Part shown: in pieces, positions 17,322-26,133 of the stretch
Position numbering within the stretch: the stretch's first letter is position 1
Layout of the letters: each line of letters starts with the position of its first letter
DNA from: JAFDBW01 sp963825575
GTDB taxonomy: Bacteria; Desulfobacterota; Desulfuromonadia; Desulfuromonadales; BM103
Length of the DNA stretch: 64,000 nt
Direction of reading: 5' to 3'
Assembly: GCA_963825575.1 (NCBI GenBank)
Contig: CAWGUB010000002.1
Location: forward strand, 30,574-94,573
Notes under the pieces: model-generated
Database searches by the model: none
Seen by the model: the letters and a program-made list of their open reading frames with translations, nothing else
Told to the model about the DNA's origin: nothing
Program-made: the position numbers and the translations under genes

Positions 17322-17359
17322 TTCATGAGTCAACGTACCTTGAGGAGGCCGTGAAAAGT

Positions 17360-19099
17360 ATGCAGAAAGTTGTTGATGAGTTGAATTCGCTAGCGCCCAT
17401 TTTCCTCGAAGCATTATCCGTGCCTTTGCTGGCCTGTAATGTCCAGGGGCGTATCGTTTATACCAATCCTGCAGCAGAGAACCAGTTGAAAGCCGCGGTT
17501 GGTGTGATGCTTGCCGAACCTCTGCCGAAACTGGCCGAAGCCGTTGGCAGTTTCAGCCGTAGTGCACGGCCATCGCCGCCAATGACCATTACTCGTGGTA
17601 CAGGCGCGCCATACCTGGCCCTGCTCAGTACGGTGAAGTCCGGTGAGGGACAAACCCTGACACTTTGCCTGTTGCCGCCAGCACCCTCCCCACCGGAATC
17701 AGACCAGCGCATGCAGGACTTCGAAGCGTTAACTCTCGAGTTACATGCCATCATCGATTCTTCGTCGGACGGACTGTTCGTCTGTGACGCTGGTGCCAAC
17801 GTTATCCGGGTGAATCCGGCTTCCGAGAGAATCCACCAGCGTCCGGCCGCCGAGATGGTCGGGCGGAATATGCGCGATCTTATCGATGAGGGCTTCATCG
17901 ATCGATCCGCGGCCCTGGATGCCAGTCTAGAGAAGAAAAGTGTCAGTCAGCTGCAGAACTTGCCCGGGGGTGGCAAACTGATTTCCGTAGCGACCCCGGT
18001 TTTCGATCACAGCGGCGAGTTGATCCGTGTGGTGGTCAGTGAGCGGGACATCAGTGAAATAGACCAGCTGCAGCGGGAGTTGGAGAACCAGGAAGCGATC
18101 AAGGACCAGTTCCGTCACCAGATGCTGGAGATGCAGCAGGCCGAGCTGGAGTCGCGGCGTATCATTGCCCGGAGCCCGAATATGATCAAGGCGCTGCGCC
18201 AGGCAACCAAGGTCGCTTCAGCTGATTCCTCGGTGTTGATCCTCGGTGAATCGGGGGTCGGCAAGGGGGTTATTGCCGATATGATCCATCATAATTCCCG
18301 CCGCTCCGATCACCCCATGATCAAGATCAACTGCGGCGCGATTCCCGAGTCACTGATCGAGGCGGAACTCTTCGGTTATGAAAAGGGCGCCTTCACCGGA
18401 GCCAGCCCGGGTGGCAAACCGGGACAATTCGAACTTGCCAACGAAGGGGTCCTTTTTCTCGACGAGATTGCGGAGCTGCCCTTATCGGCACAGGTCAAAC
18501 TGCTGCGTTTCCTTGAAGACGGCCAGATCACTCGTCTTGGCAGTACTGTGCAACGTAAAGTTGATGTGCGGGTCCTGGCCGCGACCCATCGCGATCTCGA
18601 GGAGATGGTAGAGCAGGGAACCTTCCGGCTTGATCTTTACTATCGCCTCAATGTTATCCCGATTCATGTACCGGCGGTCCGTGAACGCAGAGACTGCCTG
18701 GTGCCCCTGATCAGGCACTATATCGATCACTTCGCTGCGATCAACAAGACCCCCAAGCGCTTGACACGTGCTACGCTCGATGCCCTGGCCGGCTACGCCT
18801 ATCCCGGTAATGTCCGTGAGTTGATGAATATCTGCGAACGGCTGGTAGTCATGTCAGAGACTGAGCTTATCGACGTCGCTGACTTGCCTGTTCAGGTCGT
18901 CGGGTCCTCACAATCCGGGATGCCGGAAGACCTTGAATGGCCGGAGTCGATTTCGTTGCAGGAAGCGCTGGAAACTGTTGAACGCAACCTGCTGGTTCGA
19001 GCGCGAGACAGGTATCGAAACCAGGCCGGGATTGCAGAGGCCCTGGGAGTGAACCAGTCAACGATTGCGCGGAAACTTAAACGGTATAACCTGACCTAA
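17360..19099 (+). CDS. Sigma-54-dependent transcriptional activator with two PAS domains (activator 1)
   Basis: A bacterial enhancer-binding protein of about 579 residues. Order: PAS 1 (about 12-100), PAS 2 (about 125-245, SSSDGLFVCDAGANVIRVNP), an AAA+ domain with Walker A GESGVGKG, the sigma-54 contact loop GAFTGA, Walker B LFLDEI and arginine-finger region, and a C-terminal Fis-type helix-turn-helix (QAGIAEALGVNQSTIARKL). There is no receiver domain, so it should sense a small molecule through PAS. It is closely related to the activator at 29867, sharing near-identical PAS 2 and linker sequence. Context suggests control of hydroxyproline/proline genes. AGGAGG is 11 bases before ATG 17360 and only 2 before GTG 17351, so I favour the ATG. 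Confidence 0.92.
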   Translation: MQKVVDELNSLAPIFLEALSVPLLACNVQGRIVYTNPAAENQLKAAVGVMLAEPLPKLAEAVGSFSRSARPSPPMTITRGTGAPYLALLSTVKSGEGQTLTLCLLPPAPSPPESDQRMQDFEALTLELHAIIDSSSDGLFVCDAGANVIRVNPASERIHQRPAAEMVGRNMRDLIDEGFIDRSAALDASLEKKSVSQLQNLPGGGKLISVATPVFDHSGELIRVVVSERDISEIDQLQRELENQEAIKDQFRHQMLEMQQAELESRRIIARSPNMIKALRQATKVASADSSVLILGESGVGKGVIADMIHHNSRRSDHPMIKINCGAIPESLIEAELFGYEKGAFTGASPGGKPGQFELANEGVLFLDEIAELPLSAQVKLLRFLEDGQITRLGSTVQRKVDVRVLAATHRDLEEMVEQGTFRLDLYYRLNVIPIHVPAVRERRDCLVPLIRHYIDHFAAINKTPKRLTRATLDALAGYAYPGNVRELMNICERLVVMSETELIDVADLPVQVVGSSQSGMPEDLEWPESISLQEALETVERNLLVRARDRYRNQAGIAEALGVNQSTIARKLKRYNLT

Positions 19100-19145
19100 G
19101 ATTGGGGCCATTATTTCTTCTCTTATTCCAGCTAGATAGGCATTT

Positions 19146-19163
19146 TTATGCTGCAGTGCATAA
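19146..19163. promoter_or_regulatory. Candidate activator binding site (UAS) of the liv operon
   Basis: TTATGC-N6-GCATAA, the same arms and spacing as the palindrome before activator 1, embedded in a larger imperfect inverted repeat (19139-19168). Its centre lies about 220 bases before the -12 element of the sigma-54 promoter, a normal distance for an upstream activating sequence. Confidence 0.65.
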
Positions 19164-19360
19164 ATGCCTTGAGTGAGATAGAGAGTTTCCCCTTTTACCA
19201 GTAAATCTGCGCGCCTGGTTGCGATAAATATCATGTGAAGACGCGGCGGAATGTTGCCATTAAATATCGCTTAACTTATTAATATATTGAGTGAATTGTT
19301 GTCATAGCGCACAGGAGAAAGCCTTTTCATCCAAGCCCTGTTCGATTTTGTAACACTGTT

Positions 19361-19376
19361 TGGCACCTCTCTTGCT
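19361..19376 (+). promoter_or_regulatory. Sigma-54 promoter of the liv operon
   Basis: TGGCAC-N5-TTGCT, an exact match to the -24/-12 consensus. Predicted start near 19387, giving a leader of about 130 bases. The leader contains the palindrome GTTACATGTAAC (19449-19460). The rest of the 420-base gap holds the activator site and no gene that I can see. Confidence 0.85.
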
Positions 19377-19519
19377 AAGAATTGGCTACACTGCCAAGTT
19401 GTTCATATCCATACACGATTCTCGGCAGTCAGCAGTTGCAATGACAAGGTTACATGTAACAATGTGTTAATCATGTAGTGTGTTAATTTCATTAACCCAA
19501 TCGAAAAAAGGAGATGAGT

Positions 19520-20635
19520 ATGTTTAAGAAATGTTTTGTAGTCATGGTTTCTTTGTGTCTGGCCACGGTGCTGGCCGCAGGAACGGGATTCGCTGCTGAC
19601 GAAGTTAAAGTCGGTATCATGATCCCCACCACAGGTGGTACCGCAACCGATGGTAAGGACATGGAGAGCGCCATCAAACTGGCCGTTGACGAGATCAACG
19701 CTGCCGGTGGCCTGCTTGGCAAGCAGATTGTCACCACCACCGGTGATGATGCCTGTGACCCGCAGCAGGCTGTAGCTGCTGCCAGCAAACTGATCTCTGA
19801 AGGTGTCGTCGGCGTTGTCGGCGGTTACTGCTCCGGTGCAACCCTGCCGACTCTTGCCCTGTACGGCGAAGCCAAGGTGCCTTTTGTTATTACCGCGTCC
19901 AACTCTACAGCCCTGGTTGGTGCCAACCCGGGCATCGGCTTCATGATCAACTCGACCGGTGACGCCCAGGGTGACACTGCTGTCGCTCTCTTCGAGTCTC
20001 TCGGTGTGAAGAGTATCGCCGTCGTCCACATGGGTGAAGCTTACTCCGAAGACCTTGCCAAGATTTCCAAGGCCAAGTGGGAAGAAAAAGGCAACAAGGT
20101 TGTTGCTTACGAAGTGGTCAACAAGGGTGAGCAGGACTTCTCATCCCTCGTCACCACCCTCAAGTCGAAGAACCCTGATGCGATCTTCTGGACAGCCTAC
20201 TATGCAGAAGGCGCACTGCTGATCAAGCAGCTTCGCCAGGCAGGCTACCGTGGCACGATCGCCATTGGCGACGGTTCCAACTCGCCGAAGCTGATTGAAA
20301 TTGCCGGTAAAGCCGCTGAAGGCGTCTACTGCTTCTCCAACCCGATTGTCGACTACCTGCCCGCGGCCAAGGACTTTGCCGTAAACTTCACGAAGAAGTA
20401 CGGTGTTGCCCCCGGTCCTTACTCCACGCTCTCCTACGATGGCATGATGCTTTACGCTGACGCCGTCAAACGTGCCGGTTCCTTTGACAAGGCTGCTGTT
20501 GCCAAGGCCCTGAAAGCAACCGACAACTACGAAGGGATCGCTGGCCCGATCTCCTTCACTGACAAGCTGACCCTGGCCCGCAGTAACTTCGTCGTTCTCA
20601 AGGTCGACGGCCAGAAGTGGCAGCTTAACAAGTAA
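19520..20635 (+). CDS. livK: Branched-chain amino acid-type ABC transporter, periplasmic substrate-binding protein
   Basis: Periplasmic binding protein of a HAAT-family importer. 371 residues with a signal peptide ending in TGFAA near residue 27 and the Peripla_BP_6 fold (EVKVGIMIPTTGGTATDGKDMESAIKLAVDEINAAGGLLG). It is followed by the permeases and ATPases of a complete Liv system. Liv-type binders accept branched-chain amino acids but also other amides and amino acids; next to hydroxyproline and proline catabolic genes, an imino acid substrate is plausible but unproven. ATG 19520 is chosen over 19514 because AAGGAG directly abuts the latter. Confidence 0.92.
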   Translation: MFKKCFVVMVSLCLATVLAAGTGFAADEVKVGIMIPTTGGTATDGKDMESAIKLAVDEINAAGGLLGKQIVTTTGDDACDPQQAVAAASKLISEGVVGVVGGYCSGATLPTLALYGEAKVPFVITASNSTALVGANPGIGFMINSTGDAQGDTAVALFESLGVKSIAVVHMGEAYSEDLAKISKAKWEEKGNKVVAYEVVNKGEQDFSSLVTTLKSKNPDAIFWTAYYAEGALLIKQLRQAGYRGTIAIGDGSNSPKLIEIAGKAAEGVYCFSNPIVDYLPAAKDFAVNFTKKYGVAPGPYSTLSYDGMMLYADAVKRAGSFDKAAVAKALKATDNYEGIAGPISFTDKLTLARSNFVVLKVDGQKWQLNK

Positions 20636-20660
20636 GCAAGGCTCTTTTCGGTAGTAACGT

Positions 20661-20689
20661 CCCTGCTGCAGCCAGGTGCTGCAGCAGGG
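20661..20689 (+). other. Strong intercistronic hairpin between livK and livH
   Basis: A perfect 12-base stem (20661-20672 with 20678-20689) and 5-base loop, with no following T run. Such stems after a binding-protein gene commonly protect the upstream message, so that the binding protein is made in excess over the membrane subunits. Confidence 0.65.
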
Positions 20690-20841
20690 TGTAGCAGCCT
20701 GTTTGTTCCATGCGCCTTACCTTCCTACAACCATAGCCGTGTTGCGAATTTTACCGGGCTGTCGTCTTAAAAGATTCAATATTGTGCGACGGTCAAGTGT
20801 GGCTCAGTGCGAACGATGAGTCTTCAGAAGGGACAACAGTA

Positions 20842-21756
20842 GTGTCAACACTGGATATTTTCTTTCAACAATTAGTGAACGGTTTGATCCTCGGATCTTT
20901 CTACAGCCTGGTCGCACTGGGCTATACGATGGTCTACGGGATCATCAAGCTGCTAAATTTCGCCCATGGTGATATTTACATGGTCGGGTCCTTTATCGGG
21001 TTGATCCTGCTTGGCCTGCTGAGTCCTTTTCTGGGCGCCGGCTGGGCCGGGATCCTCGTCGCCATGATCATCAGTATGATCCTGGTGGGTCTGCTCGGTG
21101 TGTTGATCCAACGCGTCGCGTATGTGCCGATGCTGAGCGCCCCGCGACTGTCGATATTGATCACTGCCCTGGCTGTCTCCATGGTGCTTTATAACTTCGT
21201 CATGGCATCGACGAGTGGTGAGTACAAGGCCTTCCCTGTCGATCTCGGTTACGAAGGCGTCGAATTCGGCAACGTCTTTATCACTTACACGCAAATCATC
21301 CTGGTCTCTTCGACAGCCATCCTGATGATGGTTCTGCATTTCTTTATCAGCAAGACCATGCTCGGCAAGGCGATGCGGGCGATTGCTATCGACCAGGACG
21401 CCTGCCGTCTGATGGGCATCAATGTCAAAAGCATCATTGCCCTGACCTTTTTCGTCGGCTCCGCACTGGCCTGTGCTGCCGGCGTCATGGCCGGCGTCTA
21501 TTACGGCAGCATCCATTTTTTCATGGGCTTTCTGATCGGGCTGAAGGCTTTCACTGCGGCCGTTATCGGTGGTATCGGCAGTATCCCTGGAGCGGTCCTC
21601 GGTGGCCTGATCCTTGGTCTGCTGGAGGCGTTCGGCACCCAGTTACCCTTTATCGGTTCTGAATGGAAAGATGTGTTCGCCTTTGGAATCCTGATCCTTC
21701 TGCTTCTTTTCAAACCGACCGGTCTGCTGGGCAAGACCGAGATTGAGAGGATGTAG
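20842..21756 (+). CDS. livH: Branched-chain amino acid-type ABC transporter permease LivH
   Basis: One of two membrane subunits of the importer. About 304 residues, eight or nine hydrophobic helices; the N-terminal QQLVNGLILGSFYSLVALGYTMVYGIIKLLNFAHGDI and the C-terminal GLKAFTAAVIGGIGSIPGAVLGGLILGLLE are LivH signatures. I start it at GTG 20842 (AAGGGA upstream); the longer frame to 20782 would add a hydrophilic stretch not seen in the family. Two bases separate its stop from livM, so the subunits are coupled. Confidence 0.92.
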   Translation: MSTLDIFFQQLVNGLILGSFYSLVALGYTMVYGIIKLLNFAHGDIYMVGSFIGLILLGLLSPFLGAGWAGILVAMIISMILVGLLGVLIQRVAYVPMLSAPRLSILITALAVSMVLYNFVMASTSGEYKAFPVDLGYEGVEFGNVFITYTQIILVSSTAILMMVLHFFISKTMLGKAMRAIAIDQDACRLMGINVKSIIALTFFVGSALACAAGVMAGVYYGSIHFFMGFLIGLKAFTAAVIGGIGSIPGAVLGGLILGLLEAFGTQLPFIGSEWKDVFAFGILILLLLFKPTGLLGKTEIERM

Positions 21757-21758
21757 CC

Positions 21759-22682
21759 GTGTTGGAAAAGAACAAAAGAAAAATGATCCAGATCTACGCG
21801 TTTCTGGCCTTTGTAGTGATCGCCATGCCGGTGGTGGCCAATAACTACGTTTTGAACACCTTTTCAGACGTGTTCTTCTATGTTGTCGTCTGCCTGGGTT
21901 TGAACATAGTCGTGGGCTATGCCGGCCTGCTCGATCTCGGTTACGCGGCTTTCTTCGCGGTCGGGGCCTATACCACGGCAATATTAACTTCAACCTTCGG
22001 TATGAACTTCTGGTTGACCATCCCGTTCGCGATTCTTTTCTCGGCAGTTTCAGGCGTGATAATCGGTGGGCCGACACTGCGGCTCAGGAGCGACTACCTG
22101 GCCATCGTGACGCTCGGCTTCGGTGAGATCGTCCGGATTACAGCCAGAAACCTGGAGATTACCGGCGGGTCGGGTGGCATCTACGGTATCGAAAGGCCAT
22201 CCTTCTTCGGTATCGAAATGAGCGGCAACATTCACTACTACTATGCTTTCCTGGTCCTGGCTTTCCTGGCCATCTTTATCAGTCATCGCCTGCAGTATTC
22301 ACGGCTGGGCAGGGCCTGGCAATATGTTCGTGAAGACGAGGATGCTGCTGAAGCGATGGGGATCAACCGGGTTCGGGTCAAACTGGCCGCCTATGTCATC
22401 GGTGCCGTTTTTGGTGGCGTCGCCGGCAGCTTCTTTGCGGTCAAGATGACGGCCATCTCTCCCGAGACATTCATGTTCACCCAATCGATCCTGATTCTGC
22501 TCGGCGTGGTTATCGGTGGGATGGGCAAAATACCAGGTGTTATCTGTGGTGCATTTGTACTGGTACTCTTCCCGGAGATTTTCCGTTTCATAGGCGACAT
22601 GCGCCTGCTGGCATTTGCCGGCATCATGCTGATACTGATGCTGAAGCGGCCACAGGGAATCTGGCCGGAACGGCTTGGCTGA
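21759..22682 (+). CDS. livM: Branched-chain amino acid-type ABC transporter permease LivM
   Basis: Second membrane subunit, 307 residues, starting at GTG two bases after the livH stop. Family signatures are GLNIVVGYAGLLDLGYAAFFAVGAY, the ATPase-contact loop containing AMGINRVRVKLAAYVIGA, and GGMGKIPGVICGAFV. About nine hydrophobic helices. It forms the heterodimeric channel with LivH and is powered by LivG/LivF encoded next. Confidence 0.93.
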   Translation: MLEKNKRKMIQIYAFLAFVVIAMPVVANNYVLNTFSDVFFYVVVCLGLNIVVGYAGLLDLGYAAFFAVGAYTTAILTSTFGMNFWLTIPFAILFSAVSGVIIGGPTLRLRSDYLAIVTLGFGEIVRITARNLEITGGSGGIYGIERPSFFGIEMSGNIHYYYAFLVLAFLAIFISHRLQYSRLGRAWQYVREDEDAAEAMGINRVRVKLAAYVIGAVFGGVAGSFFAVKMTAISPETFMFTQSILILLGVVIGGMGKIPGVICGAFVLVLFPEIFRFIGDMRLLAFAGIMLILMLKRPQGIWPERLG

Positions 22683-22714
22683 AGAGTTATCAAGTTTGTA
22701 ACAGGAGATAAGAG

Positions 22715-23482
22715 ATGTCCCTGCTGGAAGTTAAAGATATTGTGCTGCAGTTTGGTGGCCTCAAGGTCATCGACTCAATGAACATGGCGATCGAGGAAGG
22801 CTCTATTATGAGCCTGATCGGTCCGAACGGTGCCGGGAAAACCTCGATATTCAATTCGATTACCGGGTTCTATCAGCCTAATTCCGGTGCAATCAACTTT
22901 CGCGGCAAACCGATTATACGCAAGAAGCCGCACAAGATCACCCAGGCGGGCATGGCCAGGACTTTCCAGAACCTGAGGTTGTTCAAAAACATGTCAGTCA
23001 TAGACAATGTGAAGGCCGGTATGCATTGCCGCTCCCATGTCGGTTTTGTTGGCTCGGTTCTGCGCTCCCCAGGGCAGAAGAGGGAGGAACGGGAGATCAC
23101 TGAACATTGTGAAAAATGCCTCGACTTTGTCGGTATCCTGGAGCAGAAGAACCGCAACGCATCAAACCTCGCCTATGGTGACCAGAGACGCGTTGAATGG
23201 GCTCGTGCCCTGGCCACAAAGCCGAAGTTCCTGTTGCTGGATGAACCGGCAGCAGGGCTCAACTACGATGAAAAGCAGCAGCTGATAGAACTCATACGGC
23301 GGATTCGCGACGAACTCGACATTACCGTCCTGCTGATCGAACACGATATGGGCCTGGTCATGAAGGTGTCCGAGTATATCTACGTGATCGACTACGGCCA
23401 GAATATAGCGCAGGGCCTTCCGGAAGAAGTGAAGAATGATCCGAAGGTGATCGAGGCTTATCTCGGAAAGGAAGACGACTAG
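22715..23482 (+). CDS. livG: Branched-chain amino acid-type ABC transporter ATP-binding protein LivG
   Basis: 255-residue ATPase subunit: Walker A GPNGAGKT (about 36-43), the LivG-typical ARTFQNLRLFKNMSVIDNV, a divergent signature loop LAYGDQRRVEWARAL, Walker B FLLLDEP and the C-terminal VIEAYLG that marks Liv ATPases. A clear AGGAGA site precedes the ATG. Three bases separate it from livF. Confidence 0.94.
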   Translation: MSLLEVKDIVLQFGGLKVIDSMNMAIEEGSIMSLIGPNGAGKTSIFNSITGFYQPNSGAINFRGKPIIRKKPHKITQAGMARTFQNLRLFKNMSVIDNVKAGMHCRSHVGFVGSVLRSPGQKREEREITEHCEKCLDFVGILEQKNRNASNLAYGDQRRVEWARALATKPKFLLLDEPAAGLNYDEKQQLIELIRRIRDELDITVLLIEHDMGLVMKVSEYIYVIDYGQNIAQGLPEEVKNDPKVIEAYLGKEDD

Positions 23483-23484
23483 AG

Positions 23485-24201
23485 ATGTCAGACGTAGTCC
23501 TGAAATTAACTGATCTGAATGCCCATTACGGTCATATTCACGCTTTGCGCGGGATCAGTCTGGAAGTCAAGGCCGGCCAGATAGTCACTCTGCTCGGCGC
23601 CAACGGCGCCGGCAAGAGCACCACCATGAAGTGTATCTCCGGCTTGCTCAAGCCGACCGGCGGCAAGATCGAATTCATGGGCGAGGACATCTTCGGCAAA
23701 CCTGCTCACGATATCGTTAAACGCGGCCTGATTCACGTGCCGGAAGGGCGGCGGATTTTCAAGGGACTGACGATCCAGGAGAACCTCGAGCTGGGCTCAT
23801 TCACCCTCAAAGACGATGCTGAGCGTAAAAAGCGTATGGACCACGTCTACGAGCTCTTTCCGGTTCTTGGCGAAAGACGTCACCGAGACTCGGGGCTCCT
23901 GTCCGGTGGTGAACAGCAGATGCTGGCCATGGGGCGCGCCCTGATGGTCGAACAAAAGCTGGTGTTGCTCGACGAGCCGTCGATGGGGCTGGCCCCTTTC
24001 CTGGTCAAGGACATCATGAGGGTTGTCAAGAGGCTCAACGAAGAGGGGATCACTATCCTGCTCGTCGAGCAGAACGCCAAGATGGCCCTGGGGGTCGCTG
24101 ACTACGGCTATGTCGTCGAGACCGGTGAGATTGTCATGCATGATGATGCCGAAGTGCTCAAAAACGACGAGCGGATTATTAACGCATACCTCGGTGAATA
24201 A
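23485..24201 (+). CDS. livF: Branched-chain amino acid-type ABC transporter ATP-binding protein LivF
   Basis: 238-residue ATPase subunit with Walker A GANGAGKS (about 38-45), LivF-typical HVPEGRRIFKGLTIQENL, signature LLSGGEQQMLAMGRALM, Walker B LVLLDEPSMGLAP and the ending INAYLGE. It completes the importer. The next gene (SDR) begins 42 bases later on the same strand, so catabolic genes are likely read from the same transcript. Confidence 0.94.
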   Translation: MSDVVLKLTDLNAHYGHIHALRGISLEVKAGQIVTLLGANGAGKSTTMKCISGLLKPTGGKIEFMGEDIFGKPAHDIVKRGLIHVPEGRRIFKGLTIQENLELGSFTLKDDAERKKRMDHVYELFPVLGERRHRDSGLLSGGEQQMLAMGRALMVEQKLVLLDEPSMGLAPFLVKDIMRVVKRLNEEGITILLVEQNAKMALGVADYGYVVETGEIVMHDDAEVLKNDERIINAYLGE

Positions 24202-24243
24202 CGTTGTATGAACTGATTTTGCCATGAAGTAAAGAGGGACGAA

Positions 24244-24993
24244 ATGATGGATTTTGCCGATAAGGTTGTCCTCGTTACAGGGGCCGCATCAGGCATGGGC
24301 GCAGCGACTGCACGAGAATTCAGCGCTGCCGGCGCCAGGGTTCTGATTGTCGATCGCAACGCTGAACTGGCTGTGCAAGTTGCTTCCGATATCTCTGCCG
24401 ATCCGCCTCTGATCGGTGATATCAGTGACTCCGCATTCTGCAAACAGGCCGTTGCCACGGCCGTGGAACGCTACGGCCGCCTCGATATACTGATTAACGC
24501 CGCCGGCATCATCGTGCGTGCTGATGGCCCCGGTACCACAGATGAACAATGGCAACGGGTCATGAACGTCAATGTCAACGGCGTCTTCTACATGAGCCGC
24601 GCCGCTGTCGAAATCATGCAAGGCCAGGGCGCCGGGGCGATTGTCAACTTCGGCTCGATCTGGGGCGAAGTCGGTGCCGCAGGGGTTATGGCTTATTGTG
24701 CTTCAAAGGGCGCCGTGCACCAGATTACCCGCGCCATGGCCCTCGACCACGCCAAGGATGGCATCCGTATCAACGCGGTCTGCCCCGGAGAGGTCAACAC
24801 GCCGATGCTGACCTCGGAACGTTCTGCGCCGGTGACTCCGGAGATGATGCAGGCCCTTGCTGACAGTGTACCGATGGGACGTCTGGCCGCTCCGGTCGAG
24901 ATTGCCCGGGTCGTGCTCTTCCTCTCCTCTGATGCCGCCAGCTACATGACCGGTGCAATGGTCAACGTTGATGCCGGTTTCACAGCCAGGTAG
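24244..24993 (+). CDS. Short-chain dehydrogenase/reductase (SDR)
   Basis: A 249-residue classical SDR: cofactor motif TGAASGMGAA near the N-terminus, NAAG near residue 88, catalytic Tyr-x3-Lys in YCASKGAVHQ and ending VNVDAGFTA. Substrate unknown. Position between the importer and an aldo/keto reductase suggests oxidation or reduction of an imported hydroxylated compound or a product of the pathway. It has a weak GAGGGA ribosome binding site and sits 7 bases before the next gene start. Confidence 0.88.
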   Translation: MMDFADKVVLVTGAASGMGAATAREFSAAGARVLIVDRNAELAVQVASDISADPPLIGDISDSAFCKQAVATAVERYGRLDILINAAGIIVRADGPGTTDEQWQRVMNVNVNGVFYMSRAAVEIMQGQGAGAIVNFGSIWGEVGAAGVMAYCASKGAVHQITRAMALDHAKDGIRINAVCPGEVNTPMLTSERSAPVTPEMMQALADSVPMGRLAAPVEIARVVLFLSSDAASYMTGAMVNVDAGFTAR

Positions 24994-25000
24994 GTGCCCT

Positions 25001-26002
25001 GTGGAATATCGCCTTCTCGGCAGGACCGGCGTCAAAATCGCCCCTCTTTGTCTTGGTTCTGACAACTTCGCAAATCCTACCCCTGAAGCAGAATCGATCA
25101 CGATTATAGAGCGCGCCATCGACGCCGGTATCAACCTGATCGATACCAGCAACAGCTACGCAAAAGGTGAGAGTGAACGCATTATCGGGAGGGCGCTGGC
25201 TGCCAGCGGTCGTCGCGATCAGATCCTGGTGGCCACCAAGGCCCACTACCCGACCGGCCCCGGACCGAATGATTGCGGCAACTCCCGGCTGCACCTGATG
25301 AAGGCCTGTGAAGATTCCCTCAAACGCCTGCAGGTTGATTGCATCGATCTGTACCAGCTGCATCGGCCTTCCTTCGAATTGCCGATCGAAGAAACGATGA
25401 GTGCACTGACCGACCTGGTACGCCAGGGCAAGGTGCGTTATGTCGGTTGTTCGACCACCCCGGCCTGGAAGGTAATGGAGTCGATCATGGTCAGTGAATT
25501 AAAGGGATGCGTGCGCTTTGTCTCGGAACAACCGCCATACAACTTGCTGGACCGGCGGATAGAGAACGAAATGGTGCCGTTGTGCCGGGAGTACCAGCTG
25601 GGAATCTTGCCCTGGTCGCCGCTCGCCATGGGGATACTGGCCGGACGTTACGCCGATGCTGACAAGGCCCCTGAAGCGTCCAGGGCTGCACTGCGCGGTG
25701 GAATATATGCGGAACGGGTCACCGCAAGAGGTATCGAGGTCGGCAATCGGTTCGTGCAGTTGGCCAAAGACCGTGGCATTTCCCCGGCGCAACTGGCGGT
25801 CCTCTGGGTCAAAGACCAGCCCGGCATCACCGCGCCTCTGATCGGCCCGCGTACGTTAAAGCAGCTCGAACATTTTCTACCGGTTATGGAGATGCAACTG
25901 GACGATCAGACCCGTGCAGCGTGTGACGCGCTGGTTCCCCCGGGCAGCGCCGTCGCTGATTTCCATAATTCCGCACCATGGATGAAGATGCAGATTCTCT
26001 GA
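25001..26002 (+). CDS. Aldo/keto reductase
   Basis: A 333-residue TIM-barrel NAD(P)H reductase. The catalytic tetrad is visible: Asp and Tyr in IDTSNSYAKG, Lys in VATKAHY and His in LYQLHRP. C-terminal cofactor-binding segment PLIGPRTLKQLEH is present. Starts at GTG 25001 just after the SDR stop; the longer frame overlapping the SDR lacks family sequence. Aldo/keto reductases of this type act on carbonyls of varied metabolites; the substrate here is not predictable. Confidence 0.87.
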   Translation: MEYRLLGRTGVKIAPLCLGSDNFANPTPEAESITIIERAIDAGINLIDTSNSYAKGESERIIGRALAASGRRDQILVATKAHYPTGPGPNDCGNSRLHLMKACEDSLKRLQVDCIDLYQLHRPSFELPIEETMSALTDLVRQGKVRYVGCSTTPAWKVMESIMVSELKGCVRFVSEQPPYNLLDRRIENEMVPLCREYQLGILPWSPLAMGILAGRYADADKAPEASRAALRGGIYAERVTARGIEVGNRFVQLAKDRGISPAQLAVLWVKDQPGITAPLIGPRTLKQLEHFLPVMEMQLDDQTRAACDALVPPGSAVADFHNSAPWMKMQIL

Positions 26003-26133
26003 TCGGTTTTTTCTCCCTGCTGACCTGTCCTGGCGAAACACTTTTCGAACAGCCTCCTCTAAGGCGCCGGCTTCTCATCGCTTTGTGGAATGTCCGCCAG
26101 AACCTGAATGAACCTCCTCGTGGAGTGTTGAAT

